Assembly (NCBI GenBank): GCA_905192625.1
Contig: CAJJLI010000070.1
Coordinates: 1 to 8,063 of the forward strand
Source: an uncultured Clostridium sp.
GTDB taxonomy: Bacteria; Bacillota; Clostridia; Lachnospirales; Lachnospiraceae
Reading direction: 5' to 3'
DNA: 8,063 bases
The notes under the pieces were generated by a model. It ran no database searches. It was not told where the DNA came from and saw nothing but the letters and a program-made list of their open reading frames with translations. Each line of letters begins with the position of its first letter. Positions within the stretch are counted from its first letter, which is position 1. This document shows, piece after piece, positions 1 to 7,581 of the stretch. The position numbers and the translations under genes were made by a program.

Positions 1-234
1 ACATTCTTTAATACCACTATCGGAAAAGATTTCAATAAATTTGAATGAATCAGTCTGAATCAGGGAAATTATCACTTCACATTATACTAATGTCTGGGTT
101 TGATCGCTTTTTAAATCATATCCAGCCATATATGCACAACAAGCTATCATACGCATCTGCACATATAATACATTTGCAATATTGACAGTATCCAATAAGC
201 ATTCAAATGTAAAAGAATATATCCCTAAATTTCT
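1..234 (-). pseudogene. EcsC-family protein remnant, decayed and cut by window edge
   Basis: Read on the minus strand from about 192 down to 85, the frame gives a peptide running DTVNIANVLYVQMRMI, then ACCAYMAGYDLKSDQTQTLV. This matches my recollection of the conserved core of Firmicutes EcsC-family proteins (a V-Q-M/L-R-M-I-A stretch, then A-Y-x-x-G-Y/F-D-L-x-x-D-x-x-x-T-L-V). EcsC proteins are poorly understood and usually about 200-280 residues long. Here the frame hits a TAA at 82-84, where the family normally continues with Tyr. It then stays open to base 1 and reads an EcsC-like ...SDSGIK segment, so the stop looks like a disabling mutation within a once-intact gene. Upstream the frame is closed by TAG at 235-237, with no start codon and no room for the N-terminal half before the neighbouring operon. 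The gene has therefore lost its 5' part. The family call rests on motif memory, not a search; a short unrelated ORF is the alternative. Confidence 0.6.
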
Positions 235-265
235 CTAGGTTATGAAGCTTTATCCCATTATACAA

Positions 266-296
266 TTGCCACTTATCTCTCCTAAAATGTTAAAAT
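266..296 (+). promoter_or_regulatory. Putative promoter of the nuclease-helicase/methylase operon
   Basis: An extended -10 element TGtTAAAAT lies at 288-296 with a possible -35 TTGCCA at 266-271. The 19-base spacer is longer than the ideal 17, but extended -10 promoters tolerate weak or distant -35 boxes. Transcription would start near 303, leaving a leader of about 50 nt before the ATG at 354. A competing, weaker pair is TTACAA at 305-310 with TATAGA at 326-331 (15-base spacer). The region overlaps sequence upstream of the minus-strand EcsC remnant. Assigned by eye only. Confidence 0.4.
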
Positions 297-323
297 AAAG
301 AGTGTTACAAAACTTATTTTACG

Positions 324-339
324 AATATAGAAATATAGA
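324..339 (+). repeat. Two tandem copies of AATATAGA in the operon leader
   Basis: AATATAGA occurs twice head to tail, ending 14 bases before the ATG at 354, followed by a partial third copy (ATAGA) that runs into the purine-rich AGAGAG (342-347) serving as a weak ribosome-binding site. It lies in the predicted leader. It could be a small protein-binding site or simply low-complexity AT-rich sequence. Two 8-base copies are too few to suggest a phase-variable tract. Confidence 0.4.
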
Positions 340-353
340 ATAGAGAGAATTAT

Positions 354-3300
354 ATGGCATACCCTCAATTTATTGATAACTCAAGAAAAAAACTTTCTGA
401 TGTATTAAATGATATCGCACCAAATTATACTGTACTTCGAATAGCAACTGGATATTGGGATCTAGCTGGTACCATTGAATTAATTGACGATTTTGAGCAA
501 TATTCGAAAATTCAATTATTGATCGGTAAAGAGCCTATTGCTCACAGGCTGCAAACACAATATAACATTGATATAAATGCCCCTGAGAACCTATTCCCAG
601 AAGCTGATATTACTCATGATCTACAAGAATATGGAAAAGGAGGAGATAATACAGAAATACTCGAACAACTCCGCATGACCGCCAAAAAACTTGTAAATCT
701 AATTGAAAATAACAAGCTTGAAGTAAAAATATATAGAGAACCTAGGCTTCATGCTAAAGCTTATATATTTGGAGAACTAGGAGATGCTGACTCAGTTGGT
801 ATTATTGGTTCTTCAAATTTTACAAAGGCAGGACTCACCTCCAATGCAGAGCTAAATTTTCTTACAGAAAACTACCAAATTGTTGAATTCAAACCAACCA
901 GTGATAAACAACAAAATGGACATATCGTATGGTTTGATGAACTATGGAAAGATGCTGAAGATTGGACAGGGGAGTTCAGTAACATCATTGTGGATAGTCC
1001 GGTTGGAGATAAAACCTATGGTGCTTATGATGTTTATATCAAAACTCTTATGGAGGTCTTCCCAGAAGAACTACAACCTGTGGATCCTTTTGATAAAGAT
1101 ATTGAGGATATTCTTCATCCATTCCAAAATCAAAATGCACTTGATTTAAGACGGAAACTGTCACGTTATGGTGTTGCAATGCTTTCAGACTCTGTAGGTC
1201 TAGGAAAGACCATAACAGCTGCTGCTATTATTAAGCAATACATTGAAGATGGGAACGACAATATTTGTATAATACCTCCAGCATCACTTAAACAACAATG
1301 GATTGATGAGTTAGAAGGAGAAAGATGGAATCTTCGGGAGGGAAAAGATTTCAGATTGATCTCTCAACAAGATTCTGGAAAAATACAAGAACATATTGAT
1401 TACTTTAAACATCATAAAAACTCTCGAAATACTATTGACTTATTCGTAGTTGATGAGGCTCACAATTTGAGAAATCAAGGGAGCACTCGCTATCAAAAGA
1501 TTTTACAACTATTTCAAGAAAATCCTCAATCAAGAGTTCTTTTGCTTACTGCTACACCTATTAATAACTCTTTGATTGATTTTGCAAATCAAATACAACT
1601 AGGGGCAAAAGGTGATCTAGTTTCTATAAATGTCCCGTATAAAAGTAATAAAGGTAAAACTCTTGAATATATTGACTTCTTTGAAGCATTAAAGCGAATT
1701 CAATCAGAAGCAACTCGTGCAGAAAAGCGTGGAGAAGAATTTGATTGGGATTTCCATAAAAATACTATTATCGCCGGAATAAGGCATTATCTTGTTAGAT
1801 CAACAAGACAAGGTGTTGTCAAAAATCAACAAATGAATTCTACAAATGGACGAAGTAATCCTTTCCCGACGTCAACAATTGAACAGTTCCCCTATACTTT
1901 TCTCAATGAGGATAACGAATATATCCAACAAGTCTTAGATGAAGTACAAGATACTACTTTCGAATCTCTTTCTCCTGTATCTCTAAACCTAAATTTAATT
2001 GGGGAATTAACACAACGTACTTCTCACCCACTTGATTTATATAAGGGAATTCACAAAGAGCAACAATCAGGAATTAATATTTCTGAAAAGTATGACCTAT
2101 CAGTGAACTCAAATAGTGAAGCTATATTTTCTAATAAAGATGAAGTTTCAAATATTATCCCAACATTATTTAAAGTGATAAACTTCCTGGGATTTGTACC
2201 TTACAAACCCGATGCCTATTCTCATAATATTTACAATAAAACAATTAATGAAATTCGTGCATTGGATCTAAAAGGAAACGAGGCTTATCAATTAAGAACC
2301 CAACTTGCTGTTCACAATATGCTTCATGTTACTTGGCTAAAACGTTTGGAATCATCTACAGCCACCCTACTAAGATCTGTGCTGAATTATCAAGATAGAA
2401 TTGCTTTGTTTGAAAAATGGTTGGATAGGGGATATATTGTTAGTCTGACTGATGCCGCAACTCTTGATAGTGAATATGGTGAAGATATTGATAAGGCTTT
2501 CGAAGATTATGATAAATACTTGTCAGATTTAGATGAGGCTATGTCTCAAGGTAACGAACAAGATATTAAAAAACGTGGTGTCGAAAGAAAAGAAGCTGAT
2601 GAGAAACTGTTTAATATTCCTCAATTAAAAAAAGATCTCCAACGAGATAAAGAAATATGTAAGTTCTTAACTACTGTATTAACAAGATTAAGTAAAAAAG
2701 ATCATGATAGAAAACTAAATGCATTTGCAGATAAAATAGTGGAACGATTGGAAGAAAATAAATATGGGAAAAAACTATTAGTTTTTAGTTTCTTTTCTGA
2801 CACAATTGATTATCTGAAGGAACGTCTTCCACAAATACTGGAAAACAGGATTCCTAACTTCTCGAAACGTGCAGAGTTTATTTCAGGTAATAGTGGCTCT
2901 GTTGAAGAAATTACTAAACGCTTTTCTCCAATTAGTAAAAAAGCAAAAATTAAGAAACAGAGTGAACTCGATTTTCTATTTGCTACTGATGTACTTTCAG
3001 AAGGTCAAAACCTACAAGATGCTGGTTTCTTAGTAAATTATGATTTACATTGGAATCCTGTAAGAATGATTCAAAGAAATGGTAGAATTAATCGTTTAGG
3101 TTCAACTTATGAAAAAATACTAGTTGCAAATATGAAGCCTCATGAGGATTTAGAATTCTATCTTAAGTTAATTAGACGTCTAGAACACAAAATTGCAACA
3201 ATCAACTTCACCGTTGGTAACGATCAAAGTATATTAGGTGAAAGTGAAAATCCAATAGAATTTCATGAAATATTGGAATCTGATAACATTTTTGATGATG

Positions 3301-4067
3301 ATATCGACAAAGCTTCAAAAGCAATGGAACAATTTGAAAATACCGAAGATATATTGGATTGGGTTGATAATTATTCCACTGAATTACGGAAATTTATTGA
3401 TGCTCACAAAGAAGATGGAGAAATTAAGAGGATTCAGAGTATTCCCGACGGAAAATGGAATTACCTCCCAAAATCAAATGAAAATTATGAGAATCCAGAC
3501 AATGTCATCGGATTATATAGAGCAAAAGGGAAAACCTCTGCTACTGGTGCTATGATAAAAGATATTGGCTTTGTGAGTATTGAAAAAAGCTCAGAAAAGA
3601 GAGGACCATTCAGTCCTATTCAGGCAAAGTATATTCAAGAAAAGGATGCTTTGAAAAAAATTCAAACAACTCCAGAAGATAATGATCGTGTTATAGATAA
3701 AATATCAGTAAATAGATCGGAGTATATTAAAAAAGGCAGTACAGAAATCAGTGTACAATTTGAATCAGGTACGCCAGTTTATAGCATAAAACAGCAAGGT
3801 ATGCGAGCTCTAGAAACTTTAAAAGGTTATTTTGATTCTAGCTATGATCTTGTAGGAATAATTGAAAAAGGAATACGTTATTCAAATGATAAACGAGTTT
3901 TTGAGCAAATTGTTAGAGAGGTTAATAAACAAAGTAGAGAAAATGGAAAATTAACACCACGAGTCATTAAGAATTTTGAGACCCTACTACATAAGCTTTT
4001 ACAAGCTGAATCAGACGAAAAAAAAATAGAGAAAGTCGAAGGCGTATTATTTTATGCAAAACCATAA
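354..4067 (+). CDS. PLD-nuclease/SNF2-helicase fusion, putative restriction subunit
   Basis: Predicted ATP-dependent DNA translocase and nuclease of a restriction-type defence system, acting in the cytoplasm. Residues about 1-175 are a phospholipase-D-like domain: H133-x-K135, then GSSN at 152-155 and E166. The Asp that usually ends HxKx4D is Gly140. A PLD domain with one such motif normally dimerises to form its active site, as in BfiI. The SF2/SNF2 helicase follows: HPFQ at 255-258, Walker A SVGLGKT at 280-286, motif Ia near 307-316, DEAH at 367-370, TATP at 399-402, a KRLESS segment at 663-668 as in HepA/DrmD-like helicases, motif IV near 807-821, motif V at 877-902 and QRNGRINR at 907-914. 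About 400 residues separate motifs III and IV, and residues about 970-1237 match nothing I recognise. The ATG at 354 is preceded by weak AGAGAG and by an in-frame TAG at 336-338, so no earlier start is possible. It overlaps the methylase gene by 14 nt. All helicase motifs look intact. Confidence 0.88.
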   Translation: MAYPQFIDNSRKKLSDVLNDIAPNYTVLRIATGYWDLAGTIELIDDFEQYSKIQLLIGKEPIAHRLQTQYNIDINAPENLFPEADITHDLQEYGKGGDNTEILEQLRMTAKKLVNLIENNKLEVKIYREPRLHAKAYIFGELGDADSVGIIGSSNFTKAGLTSNAELNFLTENYQIVEFKPTSDKQQNGHIVWFDELWKDAEDWTGEFSNIIVDSPVGDKTYGAYDVYIKTLMEVFPEELQPVDPFDKDIEDILHPFQNQNALDLRRKLSRYGVAMLSDSVGLGKTITAAAIIKQYIEDGNDNICIIPPASLKQQWIDELEGERWNLREGKDFRLISQQDSGKIQEHIDYFKHHKNSRNTIDLFVVDEAHNLRNQGSTRYQKILQLFQENPQSRVLLLTATPINNSLIDFANQIQLGAKGDLVSINVPYKSNKGKTLEYIDFFEALKRIQSEATRAEKRGEEFDWDFHKNTIIAGIRHYLVRSTRQGVVKNQQMNSTNGRSNPFPTSTIEQFPYTFLNEDNEYIQQVLDEVQDTTFESLSPVSLNLNLIGELTQRTSHPLDLYKGIHKEQQSGINISEKYDLSVNSNSEAIFSNKDEVSNIIPTLFKVINFLGFVPYKPDAYSHNIYNKTINEIRALDLKGNEAYQLRTQLAVHNMLHVTWLKRLESSTATLLRSVLNYQDRIALFEKWLDRGYIVSLTDAATLDSEYGEDIDKAFEDYDKYLSDLDEAMSQGNEQDIKKRGVERKEADEKLFNIPQLKKDLQRDKEICKFLTTVLTRLSKKDHDRKLNAFADKIVERLEENKYGKKLLVFSFFSDTIDYLKERLPQILENRIPNFSKRAEFISGNSGSVEEITKRFSPISKKAKIKKQSELDFLFATDVLSEGQNLQDAGFLVNYDLHWNPVRMIQRNGRINRLGSTYEKILVANMKPHEDLEFYLKLIRRLEHKIATINFTVGNDQSILGESENPIEFHEILESDNIFDDDIDKASKAMEQFENTEDILDWVDNYSTELRKFIDAHKEDGEIKRIQSIPDGKWNYLPKSNENYENPDNVIGLYRAKGKTSATGAMIKDIGFVSIEKSSEKRGPFSPIQAKYIQEKDALKKIQTTPEDNDRVIDKISVNRSEYIKKGSTEISVQFESGTPVYSIKQQGMRALETLKGYFDSSYDLVGIIEKGIRYSNDKRVFEQIVREVNKQSRENGKLTPRVIKNFETLLHKLLQAESDEKKIEKVEGVLFYAKP

Positions 4068-7000
4068 TGGAATTAATATAATTGATAAATTAGTTAAACA
4101 ACTTTCAAATGAAAAAGACGATTGGATGTCTCTCGCTATCGCAATCGACTTAGCTGATGAGATCATGAAATGGATTCTACCCAAAAAAGATAAGTGGATG
4201 AATATGTTGGAACGGGATAGCCAATATACTGGATCTCTTCCTTCCCCACTTCCAATGGATGTTTTTCATAACCAAAAACAAAGAACATGGTTTCATGAGC
4301 ATCCAGAATCAAGTTCTGCACGAGCAGCTTTTCAACATTTTAAGCAAGATGACTGTGTAGTTGAAAGCAAGTTTTTCTGGTTCAGCGAAGGCGCAACCAA
4401 ACAAAAAATTTCGGCTTCTACAGAATTCACATCTAATTGGGAGGATTCTGATCTAACAAGAATTCCAAGTAATAAAGTCGGAATCGACTTTTTCCTGACA
4501 TCTAATGCTAATTCTCTCCTGATTGTACTTTCAAATAGAAAAAAACTTCGTGTCATGGAATTGCACGATCATTTGAGTAATACTCAAAAACAGATTTTTG
4601 AATATAATTTATTAAATGCAGCAGAATATGATAGTTTAAAAAATAATGATTATACTGAACCTCAACAAATTATTCATAGTAGACTATGGAATGCCTTGCA
4701 ACTAAAAGAGGTTAATAAACAATTCTATTCAATCATTGCAAAATTCTTTGATGATCTTGTTAAGACAATAGGGAATCAAGGAAAGAACTCAGAGGATGCA
4801 AAACAATTTTCTTCTAGACTCCTAGGGAGAATGCTTTTTATCTGGTTCTTACGGAAAATGAATATCATTCATGAAGAATTCGGATATTTTGATCTAGATG
4901 ATTTATCCGCTACTGAGTACTATGATAAGAAAATAAAGCTTCTATTTTTTAATACTTTGAATACTGATATTCCGAATAGAATACATTCAGACCACTTCAC
5001 ACCTTATTTAAATGGTGGTTTGTTTGAACCTAAAGATAATGACTTCGTTGACGAAATGATAAGTTTCCCAGAGAATTACTTTAAACAGTTGTTTGACAAA
5101 TTCAGTGAGTTTAACTTTACTACTGATGAATCAAGTGCTGATTTTGAAATGATCGCTGTTGATCCTGAAATGTTAGGTCAAGTATTTGAAAATTTATTGG
5201 CTTCCCAAAATGAAGATACTGGACAAAGTGCACGGAAATCAAGTGGAGCATTCTATACACCGAGAGATATAGTAGCTTTTATCTGTAAAGAATCTTTAAG
5301 AGAGTATTTGTATAGCAAGGTGGAAAACAAAACCTTCCATCAAGGAATAGACCTACTAATTGACTATTCAGATGCCGAATTTCTAGCAAGAAAAAGCACT
5401 TCCGGAGCTGATTTATGGGGAATCAATAGTAAAACTGTAACACAAACAATTCTTGAAGCATTGGATAACTTTAAAGTTATAGATCCTGCTTGTGGTTCCG
5501 GTGCTTTCCCAATGGGTATGATTCAACTTCTTGTTAGATCTTATGAAAGATTACTAAAATCTTTTGATCCGTACGAACTTAAACTTTCGATTATTGAAAA
5601 CAATATCTTCGGGGTGGATATTGAGCCAATGGCAATCGAAATTTCGAGATTAAGAGCTTGGCTTTCTGTCATTATTGATGAACCAGATAAAACCAATATT
5701 AAACCTCTACCAAATTTAGATTTTAAATTTGTTTGTGCAAATAGTTTAGTTTCTTTATCGAAAGATGATGAAACTATTTTTGACGATCAAGATTTAGATG
5801 TAAAACTTTCTGATATTCGTCAAAAATATTTTAATGCACGTGTAAAAAGTTCTAAAGACAATTGGCAAAGAAAATATTACGAGTTAACAACAGGAAAAAT
5901 AGAACTTTGGGAATCCGTCCGTTCTGAGCAATTGAAGTCTTTTGATCCATTTATTGTAAAGAAACCAGCAAGCTTTTTTGATAGTTTCTTTATGTTTGGG
6001 GTTCATAAATTTGATGCGGTCATAGGAAATCCTCCATATGTTGGAACAAAAAAACGGAGTGCTAGTGATAAAAAAGCCTTAGAAAATGAATTTGGTTTTG
6101 CAGATGATCTTTATAACCATTTCTTCTTTAAAGGAATTAATTTGCTCAAAGAAGGAGGTAGTCTAGCATATATTACATCTAAAACTTTTTGGACAATTCA
6201 ATCAAAGAAAAACCTAAGAGATTTATTACTTTCTAATACAGTAAATTATATTTTTGACACTGCAAATCCTTTTGAGTCTGCAATGGTTGATACTGCAATC
6301 ACATCTGTTACGAAAAATCCACCTTATACTAATAACACTATCAAATTTTTAGACGGTAGTAAAAATTTAATGACCCCAGTATTGTTTGAAGTAGAACAGT
6401 CAACTTATATTAATACTCAAAATACTGTTATCTTTAAACCAACTAAACAAAATCTAAAAATTTATGAATTATATGGACAAAAGATTAAAGAACTAAATAA
6501 TATGTGGTGGGATAAGATTTCCACCAGTAGAAAAATTGAACAGAATAAAAAAGAACTTAATGAATATCGAAGTAATTTAAAACCTGGAGATATCACTTTG
6601 TTAGGTTGCTTGACAGACGGAGGGGTTGGTTTACAAACCGGTAATAATGGTAATTATATCGCTGTGAGAAAATCAACTAAATGGGCTGAAAATATTTTGA
6701 AGACACGCCCTAAAAAATTAAAAAATGCAATAAGCAAATATAATATCCCAACTACCGACTTAAATGGTTTTTCGAATCCAGAACAATTATTGAATGAATT
6801 GGATGAATATCAAATTGCTGAGCTCTTTGATTCATTAAAAGAAAAGTATGGTAGAGATATTTTCGGACAAGGTTACCTTTACCGAATTATTAATGATAAA
6901 GATATTGTTGATGTTGATTCGTTGACCGAAGATGAGAAAACAAATGGAATTTCCACTGAAAAAAATCACTACGTCCCATATGACAAAGGTGATAAAGATG

Positions 7001-7503
7001 GAAATAGATGGTTCTTAGAGACACCATTTGCCATTGCTTGGTCAAAAGAAAACGTTAGCTACCTAAAAACTGATCCTCGAGCAAGATATCAAGGATATAC
7101 TTACTTTTTTAAAGAAGGTTTTTGTTGGTCTGATATCAATACCACATATTTGAAATGTCGTGCAAAACAAAAAAGCATTAATGATGTTAAAAGTATGAGT
7201 TTATATGGATTATCTGATCAAGTACCAGAATATTATATTATAAGCATCATTAACTCAAAATTCATGAGCCAATACGTTGATGATTTTGTAAATAATACCC
7301 AAACGTTCCAAATAAATGATGCTCGTCAACTTCCGATAGTAGTACCTTCTCCAGCAAAACTTCAAGAATTACTTCCACTTTTCCAAAAAGCAGTTCTAAT
7401 AAAGAAATCTGGAAATACTTCCCAAGAAGACAATACCAGAGCATTAGAACTAATCGAAGATAACATTGAAGATATTATTCGTGAAATATATCAAATGACT
7501 TAG
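4054..7503 (+). CDS. Eco57I/PglX-type adenine-N6 DNA methyltransferase
   Basis: Predicted SAM-dependent methyltransferase modifying adenine N6 in a specific DNA site, probably protecting host DNA from the upstream nuclease-helicase. Residues about 1-250 are an uncharacterised N-terminal region, followed by a helical stretch (LGRMLFIWFLRK at 257-268). The catalytic domain begins at GAFYTPRDIVAFI (398-410). SAM-binding motif I is DPACGSGAF at 478-486, the next strand is FGVDIEPMAIEISRLRAW (519-536, acidic D522), and catalytic motif IV is NPPY at 659-662. The C-terminal part resembles the target-recognition region of PglX and type IIG enzymes: GLQTGNNGNYI at 859-869, Y1017-F1018-F1019 followed by G1022-F-C-W, and LNSK-like INSKF at 1066-1070 leading to LPIVVPSP at 1093-1100. 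At 1149 residues it is typical for large Eco57I-class methylases. I see no convincing nuclease motif, so cutting is probably left to the partner. The start overlaps the upstream gene by 14 nt, with a weak GAAGG at 4038-4042, suggesting translational coupling. N-terminal function is unassigned. Confidence 0.88.
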   Translation: MQNHNGINIIDKLVKQLSNEKDDWMSLAIAIDLADEIMKWILPKKDKWMNMLERDSQYTGSLPSPLPMDVFHNQKQRTWFHEHPESSSARAAFQHFKQDDCVVESKFFWFSEGATKQKISASTEFTSNWEDSDLTRIPSNKVGIDFFLTSNANSLLIVLSNRKKLRVMELHDHLSNTQKQIFEYNLLNAAEYDSLKNNDYTEPQQIIHSRLWNALQLKEVNKQFYSIIAKFFDDLVKTIGNQGKNSEDAKQFSSRLLGRMLFIWFLRKMNIIHEEFGYFDLDDLSATEYYDKKIKLLFFNTLNTDIPNRIHSDHFTPYLNGGLFEPKDNDFVDEMISFPENYFKQLFDKFSEFNFTTDESSADFEMIAVDPEMLGQVFENLLASQNEDTGQSARKSSGAFYTPRDIVAFICKESLREYLYSKVENKTFHQGIDLLIDYSDAEFLARKSTSGADLWGINSKTVTQTILEALDNFKVIDPACGSGAFPMGMIQLLVRSYERLLKSFDPYELKLSIIENNIFGVDIEPMAIEISRLRAWLSVIIDEPDKTNIKPLPNLDFKFVCANSLVSLSKDDETIFDDQDLDVKLSDIRQKYFNARVKSSKDNWQRKYYELTTGKIELWESVRSEQLKSFDPFIVKKPASFFDSFFMFGVHKFDAVIGNPPYVGTKKRSASDKKALENEFGFADDLYNHFFFKGINLLKEGGSLAYITSKTFWTIQSKKNLRDLLLSNTVNYIFDTANPFESAMVDTAITSVTKNPPYTNNTIKFLDGSKNLMTPVLFEVEQSTYINTQNTVIFKPTKQNLKIYELYGQKIKELNNMWWDKISTSRKIEQNKKELNEYRSNLKPGDITLLGCLTDGGVGLQTGNNGNYIAVRKSTKWAENILKTRPKKLKNAISKYNIPTTDLNGFSNPEQLLNELDEYQIAELFDSLKEKYGRDIFGQGYLYRIINDKDIVDVDSLTEDEKTNGISTEKNHYVPYDKGDKDGNRWFLETPFAIAWSKENVSYLKTDPRARYQGYTYFFKEGFCWSDINTTYLKCRAKQKSINDVKSMSLYGLSDQVPEYYIISIINSKFMSQYVDDFVNNTQTFQINDARQLPIVVPSPAKLQELLPLFQKAVLIKKSGNTSQEDNTRALELIEDNIEDIIREIYQMT

Positions 7504-7507
7504 GAAG

Positions 7508-7544
7508 AAAAAGAGAATGACAATATTTTTGTCATTCTCTTTTT
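7508..7544. terminator. Bidirectional rho-independent terminator
   Basis: A 16-bp perfect inverted repeat (7508-7523 with 7529-7544) encloses a 5-base loop. The stem core is GAGAATGACA/TGTCATTCTC, flanked by an A-run on the left and a T-run on the right (7540-7545), so either strand's transcript ends its hairpin in a U-tract. It begins 5 bases after the methylase stop codon (7501-7503) and lies 38 bases beyond the stop of the convergent repressor gene (7582-7584 in plus coordinates). It would serve both genes. Confidence 0.9.
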
Positions 7545-7581
7545 TCTATAATTCATCAGCATTTAATAATTCAGTATATCT

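Noticed and set aside
1..353. CRISPR repeats, tRNA or riboswitch in the left flank
   Set aside because: No regularly spaced repeats, cloverleaf or conserved aptamer was found; the stretch is explained by the EcsC-like remnant and a promoter.
880..1149. Open frame inside the nuclease-helicase gene (also one at 3265-3555)
   Set aside because: Composition is typical of an out-of-frame shadow of AT-rich coding sequence, with no ribosome-binding site and no recognisable domain.
4018..4026. Run of nine A residues near the 3' end of the nuclease-helicase gene, a possible slippage or fusion switch
   Set aside because: Neither shifted frame joins the methylase gene. One frame meets TAG immediately at 4027-4029, the other ends at TAA 4079-4081. 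Only the last dozen or so residues would change, so a programmed fusion is not supported.
4067..4081. TAATG stop-start overlap (ATG at 4067) as an alternative methylase start
   Set aside because: It is in a different frame from the methylase and stops after four codons.
4332..4556. Minus-strand open frames within the methylase gene (also 7262-7444)
   Set aside because: Fully antisense to well-supported coding sequence and without domain similarity.
6316..6327. Second NPPY (residues 755-758) in the methylase
   Set aside because: It lacks the hydrophobic strand (AVIGNPPY) that marks the true motif IV at 659-662 and sits well after the catalytic core; probably chance.
354..7503. Classification as complete DISARM or BREX
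   Set aside because: Parts resemble DrmC/DrmD/DrmMI and PglX, but no DrmA, DrmB, PglZ or BrxC is present and the operon is closed by a terminator. Neighbouring genes outside the window were not visible.
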